Shown: piece after piece, positions 33,866 through 43,882 of the stretch
Layout of the letters: every line of letters begins with the position of its first letter
Numbering within the stretch: the stretch's first letter is position 1
From: Ohessyouella blattaphilus
Lineage (GTDB): Bacteria; Bacillota; Clostridia; Lachnospirales; Lachnospiraceae
DNA: 64,000 nucleotides
Direction of reading: 5' to 3'
NCBI RefSeq assembly: GCF_024721265.1
Contig: NZ_JAMXOC010000011.1
Coordinates: 1-64,000, forward strand
Made by a program: the position numbers and the translations under genes
Notes under the pieces: generated by a model
What the model was told of the DNA's origin: nothing
Seen by the model: the letters and a program-made list of their open reading frames with translations, nothing else
Database searches by the model: none

Positions 33866-36244
33866 ATGATGAATAAAAAAAGTTTAAACAAATTAGAATA
33901 TGATAAAATTATCGGTCTGTTAAGTGAACAGGCCTCTTTTAAGGGTGGGCGAGACTTATGTGAGAACTTAATGCCTCTGCCTTCTTTAGAGGAAGTGGAG
34001 AAGGCCCAGGACGAGACAGCTTGCGCCTTTAGTCGCATTGTAAAGAAGGGACGCCTTTCTTTCTACGGCCTTGTGCCCATTAATGGCCTCTTAAAGCGCT
34101 TAGAAGTGGGCGCCATCTTAGGCAGCGGTGAGCTGCTCCATTTGAAAAACATGCTAAAATCGGCGGCTCAGGCTAAGTCTTACGGCCGGAGGGAGCGAAG
34201 CGATGAACCAGGGGACCTACTAGACACGTATTTTGATCTCCTCTCGCCCCTAACGCCCTTAGCGACGGAGATTGAGCGCTGTATTCTAGCAGAAGATGAA
34301 ATCAGCGATGAAGCATCGCCTAATCTAAAGAACATCCGCTCCCAGATGAAGCGGATTAACGACCGAATTCACTCCACTTTAAACCAAATGGTGAATAAGA
34401 GTCTGCGGACCTATCTCCAAGACCCCATCGTCACTATGCGGGGGGACCGGTACTGTCTCCCGGTAAAGGCTGAGTATAAAGCCCAGGTACCGGGAATGAT
34501 TCACGACCAAAGCGCCACCGGTTCGACTCTTTTTATCGAACCGTTAGCAGTGGTGAATTTAAATAACGATATGCGGGAGCTCCTAGCGAAAGAAAAGGAC
34601 GAGATTCAGGTGATTCTCGCCGATTTAAGCAACCAGTGTAGCGAGTTTTTACCAGAGATGAAGGTAAATAATGAGACGCTGGCGACTCTTGATTTTATTT
34701 TTGCCAAGGGAAACTTAGCCTATCTTTGGAAGGCTGCTAAGCCTCTTTATAACGACGAAGGGATTATCGAGATTCGGGAAGGTCGCCATCCCCTCCTAGA
34801 TCCGAAGACCGTGGTTCCGATTACGGTCTCTTTAGGCGACGCCTTTTCTCTCCTGGTGATTACCGGACCCAATACCGGTGGTAAGACGGTTACTCTTAAG
34901 ACCATTGGCCTATTTTCCTTAATCGGCCAAGCCGGCTTACATATACCGGCCCTTGACCGGTCGAGGCTAAGCCTTTTTAGCGATGTCTTAGCGGACATCG
35001 GGGATGAACAGAGTATTGAGCAGAGCCTTAGTACCTTTTCTTCCCATTTGACGAATATCGTTTCTTTCCTGAAGACGATTGATGACCGTTCTTTGGTCCT
35101 TTTTGACGAGTTAGGCGCCGGCACCGACCCGACTGAGGGCGCGGCTCTAGCCATTGCCATTCTGGATTATCTTCACGCCAGAGGCATTCGCACCGCTGCC
35201 ACTACTCACTATAGCGAGCTAAAGGTCTACGCTCTTAGCACCAAAGGGGTGGAGAACGCTAGCTGCGAGTTCGACGTAAATACCTTGCGGCCCACTTACC
35301 GGCTCTTAATCGGGGTGCCAGGCAAAAGTAACGCCTTTGCTATCGCCAAAAGGCTAGGGCTTCCGGATTACATTATCGACGCGGCCAAAGAGCAGATCGA
35401 TGAGGAAGATGAATCCTTTGAAGACTTAATCGGCGACTTAGACCGCCGCCGCAAGGACATTGAAGCCAAGAAGATGGAGATTGACCGTCATAACCTAGAT
35501 CTAAAGAAGCAAAAAGAGCGCTTGGCGGAAAAAGAGAGCAAGCTAGATGCCAGACGGGATAAAATCATGCAAGCGGCCAATGAAGAAGCGGCTAAGGTGC
35601 TCTCCGATGCGAAGGCCGAAGCGGATGACTTGATTAAGAAGCTACGCAAGTACGGGGAAAATATCTCCCTTGCTGACTTAGAACGAGACCGGGAAAAGGT
35701 ACGGAAGCGCTTAGCAAAAACCGGGGCCCCAGCCATCACTCCCATCCCAAGGACTGCCGGCGAGCTGAAGCCAACCGACTTAAAGCTCGGGGAAAAGGTA
35801 CGGGTGTTAAGCCTCAATGTAACCGGCAATGTGATCGAACTACCGGATAAGAAAGGTAACGTTACCGTCCAGATGGGGATTATTAAGTCCAGGCTACCCC
35901 TTAGCGACTTAGAGATTATCGATGAAGAGCCCCTTTATGTGAAGAAGCAGAAGGAGCAGCGTAGAAATATCGGCTCTGGTATGGGCAAGTCTTTATCGAT
36001 TCGCCCAGAGATTAACTTAATCGGGAAGACGGTGGACGAAGCCATCGCGGCTCTCGATAAATACCTAGATGATGCTTATCTGGCTCACTTAAGTAGTGTC
36101 CGCATTATCCATGGTAAGGGCACGGGAGCGCTAAGAAAGGCTGTAGCCGATCACCTAAAGAAACAGAAATACGTTAAGTCCTTTAGAGCCGGGGAGTTCG
36201 GCGAAGGGGACGCTGGCGTTACCGTTGCCGAGTTTAAGGAATAA
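33866..36244 (+). CDS. mutS2: MutS2 family DNA-binding ATPase/endonuclease
   Basis: A 792-residue MutS2. It has the MutS clamp and core helices, a Walker A motif (TGPNTGGKTVTLK), a Walker B region (LVLFDELGAGTDPTEGA), then a long coiled coil (about 515-615) and a C-terminal Smr nuclease domain (NLIGKTVDEA to HGKGTGALRKAV). It acts on branched DNA and on stalled or collided ribosomes, not in mismatch repair. ATG occurs twice (33866 and 33869); either could be used. It is transcribed divergently from the htrA-like gene and is followed by a two-component system. Confidence 0.95.
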   Translation: MMNKKSLNKLEYDKIIGLLSEQASFKGGRDLCENLMPLPSLEEVEKAQDETACAFSRIVKKGRLSFYGLVPINGLLKRLEVGAILGSGELLHLKNMLKSAAQAKSYGRRERSDEPGDLLDTYFDLLSPLTPLATEIERCILAEDEISDEASPNLKNIRSQMKRINDRIHSTLNQMVNKSLRTYLQDPIVTMRGDRYCLPVKAEYKAQVPGMIHDQSATGSTLFIEPLAVVNLNNDMRELLAKEKDEIQVILADLSNQCSEFLPEMKVNNETLATLDFIFAKGNLAYLWKAAKPLYNDEGIIEIREGRHPLLDPKTVVPITVSLGDAFSLLVITGPNTGGKTVTLKTIGLFSLIGQAGLHIPALDRSRLSLFSDVLADIGDEQSIEQSLSTFSSHLTNIVSFLKTIDDRSLVLFDELGAGTDPTEGAALAIAILDYLHARGIRTAATTHYSELKVYALSTKGVENASCEFDVNTLRPTYRLLIGVPGKSNAFAIAKRLGLPDYIIDAAKEQIDEEDESFEDLIGDLDRRRKDIEAKKMEIDRHNLDLKKQKERLAEKESKLDARRDKIMQAANEEAAKVLSDAKAEADDLIKKLRKYGENISLADLERDREKVRKRLAKTGAPAITPIPRTAGELKPTDLKLGEKVRVLSLNVTGNVIELPDKKGNVTVQMGIIKSRLPLSDLEIIDEEPLYVKKQKEQRRNIGSGMGKSLSIRPEINLIGKTVDEAIAALDKYLDDAYLAHLSSVRIIHGKGTGALRKAVADHLKKQKYVKSFRAGEFGEGDAGVTVAEFKE

Positions 36245-36274
36245 TCATTAGATTAGAAAGGGGAGTATTGACTG

Positions 36275-36979
36275 ATGAATAAAGAAAAGATTTTAATCGT
36301 CGATGATGACGAAAACATTGCGGAATTGATTGCGCTCTATCTAAATAAGGAATTTTACGAAACGAAGATTGCCCTAACCGGCGAGGAGGCCCTAGAGGTC
36401 TTTGCTAGCTATAACCCTAACCTAGTTTTACTAGACTTAATGCTACCAGGTAAAGACGGTTACGAGGTCTGTCGGGAGATTCGCCGGGACTCTAAGACCC
36501 CGATTATTATGCTCTCAGCTAAAGGGGAGGTCTTTGATAAGGTCTTAGGTCTGGAACTAGGCGCCGATGACTATATGATTAAGCCCTTTGATACGAAGGA
36601 GCTAGTGGCGCGGGTGAAAGCCGTGCTCCGCCGCTTTAAAGATTCCGGTACTACGGAAAACACGAATCCTGACGGACAAAAGGTGGTTCGCTATCCTGAC
36701 CTTGTCATCAACCTAAGTAACTATTCGGTAGAGGCTGACGGCCAGATTGTAGACATGCCGCCGAAAGAGCTAGAGCTTCTTTTCTTCCTGGCCTCTAGTC
36801 CTAATCAGGTATTTACTAGAGAACAGCTGTTGAATCAGATCTGGGGATACGATTACGCCGGAGATACCCGGACGGTTGACGTTCATATTAAGCGTCTCCG
36901 GGAGAAAATTAAGGATCACGATACTTGGAAGCTAGGCACTGTCTGGGGTATCGGTTACAAATTTGAAGCAAATCTTTAA
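36275..36979 (+). CDS. OmpR/PhoB-family response regulator
   Basis: A 234-residue regulator. The receiver domain has the acid pair DDD (10-12), the phosphorylated Asp54 in LLDLMLPG, and Lys near 105 in MIKPFD. A winged-helix OmpR DNA-binding domain follows (about 135-232), including the segment RTVDVHIKRLREKI. GGGGAG lies before the start. It pairs with the histidine kinase 16 bases downstream. The target genes are unknown. Confidence 0.93.
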   Translation: MNKEKILIVDDDENIAELIALYLNKEFYETKIALTGEEALEVFASYNPNLVLLDLMLPGKDGYEVCREIRRDSKTPIIMLSAKGEVFDKVLGLELGADDYMIKPFDTKELVARVKAVLRRFKDSGTTENTNPDGQKVVRYPDLVINLSNYSVEADGQIVDMPPKELELLFFLASSPNQVFTREQLLNQIWGYDYAGDTRTVDVHIKRLREKIKDHDTWKLGTVWGIGYKFEANL

Positions 36980-36994
36980 GCAGGCGAGGTATTC

Positions 36995-38419
36995 ATGCGC
37001 AGTACTCTTTATCTAAAATTCCTAATTACCTATATCGTGGTGGGCTTTTTTGGCATCTTTATCGTTTCCCTCGTGGGTAACGGTCTTTTAGATGCGCGCA
37101 TTCGCGGGTATTATACGGATACTATCTATAAAGAGACGAACGTAATGGCCTCTGAGGTCTTTCCCGAATTTTTCCTAACCGAGGAAAATGACCGAGAGGA
37201 GATGATTCTTGTGCGGGGCATGGAAAAGCAACTAGACGCCGCAGTTTGGCTAGTGGATACCACCGGCACAATGGTGGCTTCTTCAACTCCAAGCGACTAT
37301 GCCTCTCCCCCTAGTACGCTACCGAATTTTAATCCGGCGGAAATCGGTAATAAACGGTATCTCACCGGTAACTACCACGGGTTTTTTGATAATGAAGTAA
37401 TTACGGTAATCGCTCCCGTAGCGGGCGATTCTTACATAACCCACGGGTATCTAATGGTTCATAAGCACCTGGCGGATATCGATGTTCTGCGAGATAACCT
37501 GATGCTGATCTTCTATCTGGTGGCGCTGATTATCTACCTGCTATCCTTTGCCATCTTGATCACTTTTAACCTTTTTGTCTACAGACCCCTGCGGAAGATC
37601 ACCGAAGCCGCACAGCAATATGCTTCTGGGAACCTGGAGTACACTATCCCAGTTACCACCGAGGATGAGATGGGTTACCTTTCCGCCTCTCTTAACTCTA
37701 TGTCCAATGAGCTTAAGCACATGGAAGAGGCCCAGAAGAAGTTTATCGGCAACGTCTCTCATGACTTTCGCTCGCCCCTTACTTCGATTAAGGGCTACTT
37801 AGATGCCATGATGGATGGCACCATTCCCGAGGAAATGTACGATAAGTACTTTAAAGTTATCTCCTATGAGACCCAGCGCTTAACGGATCTAGCAAAGGAT
37901 CTCTTAACCTTAAATACGTATGACAACAAAGGGCTGATTTTAAATTACGAGGACTTCGACATTCACGAAGTCATTCGCCAGATTGCTCTGTCATTTGAAG
38001 GGCTTTGTAAGGAGAAGAAAATCTCCATCGACTTAGTCTTCGCCACTAAGACCTTGTCGGTCTGGGCTGACAAGAAGATGATTGAGCAGGTGCTCTATAA
38101 TCTCATCGACAACGCCATTAAATTCAGCGACGTCGATTCCCTTATCACCATTGAAACCACCGATAGAGGCGATAAGGTAGGAGTATCTGTAAAGGATTAC
38201 GGCGTGGGGATTCCAGCCAAAGAACTGAGTAAGATTTGGGACCGCTTTTATAAGTCGGACACCTCTAGAGGAAAAGATAAAAAAGGTACTGGACTGGGGC
38301 TCTCTATCGTCAGAGACGCTTTAAAGTCACATAATGAAAATATCACCGTCTTAAGTACAGAGGGCGTGGGGACAGAGTTCACTTTCTCCCTATCAAAAAG
38401 AAAGCCTGAGGGTAGATAA
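36995..38419 (+). CDS. Sensor histidine kinase of the two-component pair
   Basis: A 474-residue membrane kinase. An N-terminal span (about 9-27), an extracellular sensor region (about 30-165), a second span (about 170-195), a HAMP linker (VYRPLRKITEAAQQYASGNL), the dimerisation domain with the phosphorylated His near 255 (GNVSHDFRSPLTSIKGY), and a C-terminal ATPase (VLYNLIDNAIKF, GVGIPAKELSKIWDRFY, GTGLGLSIV). It is co-transcribed with the response regulator. The signal is not evident from the sequence. Confidence 0.93.
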   Translation: MRSTLYLKFLITYIVVGFFGIFIVSLVGNGLLDARIRGYYTDTIYKETNVMASEVFPEFFLTEENDREEMILVRGMEKQLDAAVWLVDTTGTMVASSTPSDYASPPSTLPNFNPAEIGNKRYLTGNYHGFFDNEVITVIAPVAGDSYITHGYLMVHKHLADIDVLRDNLMLIFYLVALIIYLLSFAILITFNLFVYRPLRKITEAAQQYASGNLEYTIPVTTEDEMGYLSASLNSMSNELKHMEEAQKKFIGNVSHDFRSPLTSIKGYLDAMMDGTIPEEMYDKYFKVISYETQRLTDLAKDLLTLNTYDNKGLILNYEDFDIHEVIRQIALSFEGLCKEKKISIDLVFATKTLSVWADKKMIEQVLYNLIDNAIKFSDVDSLITIETTDRGDKVGVSVKDYGVGIPAKELSKIWDRFYKSDTSRGKDKKGTGLGLSIVRDALKSHNENITVLSTEGVGTEFTFSLSKRKPEGR

Positions 38420-38449
38420 TCACTTGGATTATTTACCCTCAGGTTTTTT
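38405..38449 (+). terminator. Bidirectional-type terminator after the kinase gene
   Basis: CCTGAGGGTA pairs with TACCCTCAGG (38405-38443) and TTTTTT follows. The kinase stop codon lies in the upstream arm. The end of the convergent binding-protein gene touches it, so it may also serve that gene. Confidence 0.8.
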
Positions 38450-39635
38450 AATCTGCATAAATATAACCACTCGCACTCTTTGCATCTGCTGCCGTTACTA
38501 GCGCAAAGCCCGTATCCACAAAGGCTTCATTCGGAAAATCAAGCCCAGCTCTCGCTGCTGCTACCACACTGGCATAGCCCATGCCAAAGGGATTCTGCAA
38601 AATGAGGCCAAAGAGCTTCTCTTCTTCTAGGTTCTTTAATTCGGTCGTCGTCCCATCAAAACCAATAATCAGCGGATATTCTGAGAACTTGGTCTGGTCT
38701 TCATAGATTTTAAGTACTGGGCTCTTTAGGTAATTGGCGGTAATAAAGATGCCTGCTGGCTGTTCTTTCTCTAATAGTTCTTGAAGCTTATCTTGGTGCT
38801 CTTGATTGCCTTCTGCCATTTGGAAAGTATCGATAAACTCTACATCTGGGCGCAGCTCTTGTAACTTCGCTTTAAAAGCCTTTTCTCTTTCAAGATCCGT
38901 CTTCGCTCCCGTATTACCGGAGATAATCAGAACCTTCACAGCATCGCTATCTGACTCATCTGGGGCTGTCGTCTCGTCCTCTGTCTCTGCTTCTGCCTCA
39001 CCCTCTGGCTCTATCTCTGGCGGGTCTGCTTCTTCCTTTACAGGCGCTTCTGGTAGCTCGGGAGCCATCGCTTCTGCTGCCTGACTGGCGGCAGCGCCGT
39101 TATCGATACCCACATTGGCGCGAATATTGTGGTATTCACTACCGGCGTCAAAGGTGACTAGCGGCACGTTATTCTCCCCTGCTAAGTCAAATTGCACTTC
39201 AAAGGAATGGACATCGGCAACGGAAATGGCGATGGCGATGGGATAGCGAGCCAGCTCCTCATCGAAGATATTGATCTGCTGATCCACATCTCCTGTAACC
39301 GAAGGCCCGCTATAGACCACTCTAACCTTATCTTTTCCTGTAAAGCCGTTCTTCTCATTGATGTCGGCAATGGCCTGCTCTGCTCCTTTTTTGACAGTAT
39401 CCCAGAAGGCACCACCACTGCCCCTACCGATAACGGAGATGTAGCTACCGGCTTCTAGCTTTAGGTCGTCTACATTGCCGTAGGCAAAGGGATTAATGGC
39501 ATTTAAGAACTCCTGGTAAGCTGGCGTCTCGGGAGCCTCACTGCTGGGACTCTTCTTGGGCTCTTTCGAACAGCCCATTAGCAGGGCGGCTATCATCGTT
39601 AGGACTAAGAGTCCACTTATCAATCTGTTTTTCAT
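38448..39635 (-). CDS. Periplasmic-type sugar-binding lipoprotein with acidic insert
   Basis: A 395-residue lipoprotein: signal peptide with lipobox LLMGC near residue 22, then a type 1 periplasmic binding fold as in ribose- or galactose-binding proteins (YISVIGRGSGGAFWDTVKKG, VSVADVHSF, NNVPLVTFDAGSEY, DNGAAASQAAEAM). An acidic, Pro- and Glu-rich segment (about 190-235) is inserted before the second lobe (VKVLIISGNTG). No permease or ATPase gene is next to it. It may supply a sensor or a remote transporter. The two-component system nearby is a possible partner by location only. Confidence 0.8.
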   Translation of the reverse strand: MKNRLISGLLVLTMIAALLMGCSKEPKKSPSSEAPETPAYQEFLNAINPFAYGNVDDLKLEAGSYISVIGRGSGGAFWDTVKKGAEQAIADINEKNGFTGKDKVRVVYSGPSVTGDVDQQINIFDEELARYPIAIAISVADVHSFEVQFDLAGENNVPLVTFDAGSEYHNIRANVGIDNGAAASQAAEAMAPELPEAPVKEEADPPEIEPEGEAEAETEDETTAPDESDSDAVKVLIISGNTGAKTDLEREKAFKAKLQELRPDVEFIDTFQMAEGNQEHQDKLQELLEKEQPAGIFITANYLKSPVLKIYEDQTKFSEYPLIIGFDGTTTELKNLEEEKLFGLILQNPFGMGYASVVAAARAGLDFPNEAFVDTGFALVTAADAKSASGYIYAD

Positions 39636-39693
39636 ATATAACTCCTACTAGTTTGCTAGTCTTTTTTGCATGTAAATTAGAACATAATTCCTC

Positions 39694-39722
39694 TTGCTAT
39701 CAGCATTTCTTTGTATTATGAT
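39694..39722 (+). promoter_or_regulatory. Promoter of the ferredoxin gene
   Basis: TTGCTA and TATGAT are separated by exactly 17 bases, about 44 bases before the ferredoxin start. Confidence 0.65.
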
Positions 39723-39765
39723 AGGAATAACCTGAAGAGGATTTTATTAAAGGAGGAAGTTTGAA

Positions 39766-39936
39766 ATGGCATATGTAATTAGTGAAGAATGTGTAAGCTG
39801 TGGCGCTTGCGAAAGCGAATGTCCAGTAAGCGCGATTTCTCAAGGAGATGCTCAATATAACATTGATGCGGATACTTGTATCGATTGCGGCGCTTGCGCA
39901 GCACAATGTCCAGTGGGAGCTATCTCTCAAGGCTAA
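39766..39936 (+). CDS. 2[4Fe-4S] clostridial-type ferredoxin
   Basis: A 56-residue gene translated by hand. It has two complete cluster motifs with Cys at 9, 12, 15, 19 and 38, 41, 44, 48, each followed by Pro, and the usual internal repeat. It carries low-potential electrons for fermentation and hydrogen or pyruvate enzymes. The ribosome site AGGAGG is seven to nine bases upstream. A strong promoter before it and a terminator after it make it a single-gene unit. Confidence 0.95.
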   Translation: MAYVISEECVSCGACESECPVSAISQGDAQYNIDADTCIDCGACAAQCPVGAISQG

Positions 39937-39958
39937 TTAAAACTTATAGTAATTGTTA

Positions 39959-39990
39959 AACCGCTTGTACACTGAGTACAGGCGGTTTTC
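39959..39990 (+). terminator. Terminator after the ferredoxin gene
   Basis: AACCGC-TTGTAC pairs with GTACAGGCGGTT around ACTGA (39959-39987), followed by TTC ATTT. It also lies just beyond the dnaB stop on the other strand. Confidence 0.75.
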
Positions 39991-39996
39991 ATTTGT

Positions 39997-41343
39997 CTAA
40001 TTATCCACTTTACTTAAGTTAGCAAACTTCGTGTATTCTGGTAGCCAAGCCAGATCAACCGTCCCGGTGGGGCCGTTACGCTGCTTAGCGATAATAATTT
40101 CTGCCTGATTCTTCTTTTCACTCTCTTTATTATAGTAATCGTCACGGTAAATAAACATAACCACGTCGGCATCCTGCTCAATGGCTCCCGACTCACGCAA
40201 ATCCGAGAGCATCGGTCTTTTATCCGGTCGTTCTTCTACCTTCCTAGAAAGCTGGGAAAGGGCAATAACCGGAACTCCTAGCTCACGGCCTAAACTCTTT
40301 AGGGACCGAGAGATTTCGGATATTTCCTGCTGACGGTTCTCACCGCCGCCTTTACTGCTACCGCTCATGAGCTGTAGGTAGTCAATGATAATCAGCTTAA
40401 TGTCGCTATCTAGCTTATACTTACGGCACTTAGAGCGCATTTCGGTAATGGAAATACCAGGGGTCTCATCGACGATGATTCTTGACTTTCCAATATTGGA
40501 AGCGCCTTCAATGACCTGAGCCCATTCGTTGTCCCTAAGGTTACCAGTTCTGATTTTTCCTGCATCCACGTGGGACTCAAGGGATAAGAGACGAGATACC
40601 AGCTGGGTATCCGCCATCTCCAAGCTAAAGAAGACTACCGTTTCCTTCTTCCTAAGCGCCACGTGCTGGGCGATATTCAGAACGAAAGCCGTCTTTCCCA
40701 TCGATGGACGGGCCGCAATCAGAATCAAATCCGAGGGCTGTAAGCCGGCTAGCTTGTAATCAAGATCGGTAAAGCCGGTCGGAATTCCCGTAATGCTGCC
40801 GGTATTCTTAGAGGCTTCCTCGATTTTATTAAGGACGTCGATGGTAATGGTATCGATGCTGCGATAATCGGCCACCGAGCGCTTCTGCACAAGGTTAAAG
40901 ACGCTCTTTTCGGTATCCTCTAAGATAACCTCTAACGGCTCTTTATTGGCATAGCAGCTGTCGATAATCTCTTCATTGGTCCGAATCAGCTTTCTCAGCA
41001 TAGCTTTTTCATAGACGATTTTTGCGTAGTATTTCACGTTCGCCGAGGTGGGCACATTGAGGACTAAGTCCTTCATGTACTCAAGGCTCGTAATCTCCTC
41101 TGGTAGTTCTTTTTCTAATAGACGATCCTTTAAGGTCACCAGATCCACCGGCTTGCCTTCGTTATAAAGCTCTACCATGGCATCATAGATAATGCCGTAA
41201 GGCCGGTGGTAAAAAGCTTCGCCGCCTTCGATAATATCCATGGCCGCACTGATGGCGTCTTTATCCATAATCATCGAGCCGATGACTGCTTGTTCGGCTT
41301 CGACGCTGTGAGGTGCTATACGTTTGATAACACTTTCTTCCAT
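39997..41343 (-). CDS. dnaB: Replicative DNA helicase DnaB
   Basis: A 448-residue replicative helicase: N-terminal DnaG-binding domain (SVEAEQAVIGSMIMDKDA), linker, RecA-like ATPase with Walker A ARPSMGKTAF, Walker B LIIIDYLQLM, and the arginine-finger region. It unwinds DNA at the fork. GGAGCAAAATT precedes the ATG. It lies 10 bases after rplI; the order gdpP-rplI-dnaB is classic for Firmicutes. Confidence 0.96.
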   Translation of the reverse strand: MEESVIKRIAPHSVEAEQAVIGSMIMDKDAISAAMDIIEGGEAFYHRPYGIIYDAMVELYNEGKPVDLVTLKDRLLEKELPEEITSLEYMKDLVLNVPTSANVKYYAKIVYEKAMLRKLIRTNEEIIDSCYANKEPLEVILEDTEKSVFNLVQKRSVADYRSIDTITIDVLNKIEEASKNTGSITGIPTGFTDLDYKLAGLQPSDLILIAARPSMGKTAFVLNIAQHVALRKKETVVFFSLEMADTQLVSRLLSLESHVDAGKIRTGNLRDNEWAQVIEGASNIGKSRIIVDETPGISITEMRSKCRKYKLDSDIKLIIIDYLQLMSGSSKGGGENRQQEISEISRSLKSLGRELGVPVIALSQLSRKVEERPDKRPMLSDLRESGAIEQDADVVMFIYRDDYYNKESEKKNQAEIIIAKQRNGPTGTVDLAWLPEYTKFANLSKVDN

Positions 41344-41353
41344 AATTTTGCTC

Positions 41354-41803
41354 CTAGACTTCTTCTACTACCACAACTTTAAGGGTTGCTGTCACGTCTT
41401 TATGTACCTTCACCCCGACTTCGTGGGTTCCTAGTGTCTTTAAGGGTTCTTTTAAGAGGACCTTTTTCTTATCAATCTCAATGCCTAACTGACTTTTCGT
41501 CTCATCGGCGATGGTTTTCGTAGCTACGGAGCCAAAGCTCTTGCCACCCTCACCGGTCTTTATGGCTACCGTAATCTGGCCGGCTTCAATCTCGTTCGCC
41601 AGTTCTTTGGCCGCCTCTAAGTTCTCCTGAGCTACCTTTTCGTTATGGGCATTCTTAAGCTTTAAGTCGTTCAAATTCTTGCTAGTGGCCTCGATCCCCT
41701 TTTTCGTCTTTAATAAAAAATTTCTTGCGTAACCGTCGTTTACTTCTACGGTCTCCCCTTTTTTACCAAGGGATTTTACGTCTTCAGTGAGTATAACCTT
41801 CAT
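41354..41803 (-). CDS. rplI: 50S ribosomal protein L9
   Basis: A 149-residue L9. The N-terminal RNA-binding domain is typical ([27 protein letters not shown]), followed by the long central helix and a C-terminal domain. It binds 23S rRNA near the L1 stalk base. AGGAG lies eight bases upstream. It is 20 bases behind gdpP. Confidence 0.97.
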   Translation of the reverse strand: MKVILTEDVKSLGKKGETVEVNDGYARNFLLKTKKGIEATSKNLNDLKLKNAHNEKVAQENLEAAKELANEIEAGQITVAIKTGEGGKSFGSVATKTIADETKSQLGIEIDKKKVLLKEPLKTLGTHEVGVKVHKDVTATLKVVVVEEV

Positions 41804-41823
41804 TTCGCACTCCTCCGTTACTA

Positions 41824-43878
41824 TTAACTAATTAATTTATCGATTAATTCTTTGATTTTGGCCACCCCTTGGGCTAACGTCATATCCGTTAGCTGAGCGC
41901 CGGCAGCATTCATATGCCCGCCACCGTCTAGGTGCTCCATAATCACTTGTACATTCACTTCATCAATGGCTCTGGCACTAACATAGATTTTACCAGCGTA
42001 CTCTGTTAGGACAAAAGACGCCTTAATCTGGCTAATGTCTAGAAGCTCATTGGCTGCCTGGGCCCCGATAATCGTGGGGCTCTCCACCTGGAGATTGCTA
42101 CCGGTGGCAATGGCAAATTTATCCCGGTATACTTCGGCGTTACGGACGATCTCCGCTTTTGCCCGGTAAGAGCCCATATCATCTCGGAACATCTTGCGAA
42201 TCAGAGTGATATCGGCGCCGTTACGGCGAAGGAAAGCCGCTGCCTCAAAGGTACGTACTCCGGTACGGTTGGTAAAGTTGTTGGTATCGATCATAATTCC
42301 AGCGTACATCGCACTGGCTTCTACGTTAGGAATCTTGATGTTATCCACAATATATTGAAGAATCTCCGAGACCATCTCACACGCCGAAGAGGCGTAAGGC
42401 TCGATATATGATAGCAGAGCATTGTCGATATTATCGCTGCTCTGGCGGTGATGATCGAGGACCACAATGGTCTTTGATATCTGTAAGAGCTCGGGACACT
42501 CGGTCATCTGGGGCCGGTTGGTATCCACTACGATAACTAAAGACTTACTATCTGCCATATCGATGGCTTCTTCAGGGGTGATAAACATATCCTTCGGATA
42601 GTCCGGATTGTTATCAAAAATCTCAAATAACGGCCGCAAGGAGGCACTAATTTCGTCCACCACCACGTAAGCCGTCTTCTCAAGCGCCGCTACCGCTCGG
42701 TAAAGACCGATGGCTGCGCCAAAGGAATCCACATCGGTCATCTTGTGACCCATGATAAAGATATCGTCCTTAACCGTAATAAACTCTCTGAGGGCTTCGG
42801 CCTTAACTCTGGCTTTTACCCGGGTGTTTTTCGCAGTCTGCTCCCGCTTTCCACCAAAATACGTAATGCCCTTATTGTCTTTAATAACCGCTTGGTCACC
42901 GCCTCTAGCAAGGGCTAGGTCAATGGCCACTCGGGAGTAATCATAGCTCTGGGTGTAGTTGCTACCGGATAATCCTAGGCCTAAGCTTAAGGTAGCCGGA
43001 ATCTTGTTGCCTACATTTACCCCTTTGACTTCTTCAAGAATGGAGAACTTATCTTCCTCTAAGGCTTTAAAGTTCTTCTTCTTCTTCATAACTACAAAGT
43101 ATTTATCAGATTCAATCTTCTTAACGATACCGTCGGCACTAGCCATATACTGGTTAATCTTCCGGTCGACGAGAGCCATTAAAAGAGACTGGCGCACTTC
43201 TTCTACGCTTCCTAAAAGCTCGTCGTAATTATCGATATAGATAAGTCCTGCCACAAGCTGCTGATCTTCATTGGCCCTGATATAGCTAGATAATTCGGTC
43301 ACATCGTAAAGGTGAATAGCGATTAAATGCTCCGCATTTTCGGAAAAATGAATCAGGCGCTCATTCTCCCCAAAGCCTTTCACCGAAATGCGGCGAATCT
43401 CCGCATTATAAATCCGGTCCCCAAAGTGAACCTCAATCTTTTCGATTACGTTCTCTTCTTGAGGAAAAATATTGGCGTTTAACTCAGGCATATACCGGCT
43501 AATAGGCATCTGGCTTTTTAGCTTACTGCCCACCACTTTTTTAAATAGGTCATTCATCCATAAGGCTTGACCATCGGCCATAAATAGGCCATAAGGAATC
43601 CCTAGCTCCTTGATTAAGGTATTCTGCACCAACCCGTACTGGGTGGCAAAGTCTACCAAGTCCCGCATAATCTGGGCGCGACTGTAAGCAAAGAGAAAGG
43701 TTACCATTAAAATATAAATTACTACAAAGATGAGTAGGAACCGACCTGCACGTTTATTCGTGATGTAGATCCAAACGTTAACCGCGATTAAAAGTAGACT
43801 CATTAAAGCCGGCAGTATTAAAAACAGCCGCAAGTTTCCTTTTACCCGCAAGTTTTGTTTTTTCTTACTCTTGTTCAT
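41824..43878 (-). CDS. gdpP: Cyclic-di-AMP phosphodiesterase GdpP
   Basis: A 684-residue membrane enzyme. Two N-terminal spans (about 17-33 and 42-62), a PAS-like sensor region, a degenerate GGDEF domain (about 170-310) and a C-terminal DHH/DHHA1 phosphodiesterase with [20 protein letters not shown] and GGGHMNAAG. It breaks down c-di-AMP, controlling wall and potassium homeostasis. The GGDEF motif is not intact, as is normal for this family. It is the first gene of the gdpP-rplI-dnaB operon, five bases after galE. Confidence 0.94.
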   Translation of the reverse strand: MNKSKKKQNLRVKGNLRLFLILPALMSLLLIAVNVWIYITNKRAGRFLLIFVVIYILMVTFLFAYSRAQIMRDLVDFATQYGLVQNTLIKELGIPYGLFMADGQALWMNDLFKKVVGSKLKSQMPISRYMPELNANIFPQEENVIEKIEVHFGDRIYNAEIRRISVKGFGENERLIHFSENAEHLIAIHLYDVTELSSYIRANEDQQLVAGLIYIDNYDELLGSVEEVRQSLLMALVDRKINQYMASADGIVKKIESDKYFVVMKKKKNFKALEEDKFSILEEVKGVNVGNKIPATLSLGLGLSGSNYTQSYDYSRVAIDLALARGGDQAVIKDNKGITYFGGKREQTAKNTRVKARVKAEALREFITVKDDIFIMGHKMTDVDSFGAAIGLYRAVAALEKTAYVVVDEISASLRPLFEIFDNNPDYPKDMFITPEEAIDMADSKSLVIVVDTNRPQMTECPELLQISKTIVVLDHHRQSSDNIDNALLSYIEPYASSACEMVSEILQYIVDNIKIPNVEASAMYAGIMIDTNNFTNRTGVRTFEAAAFLRRNGADITLIRKMFRDDMGSYRAKAEIVRNAEVYRDKFAIATGSNLQVESPTIIGAQAANELLDISQIKASFVLTEYAGKIYVSARAIDEVNVQVIMEHLDGGGHMNAAGAQLTDMTLAQGVAKIKELIDKLIS

Positions 43879-43882
43879 TTTT

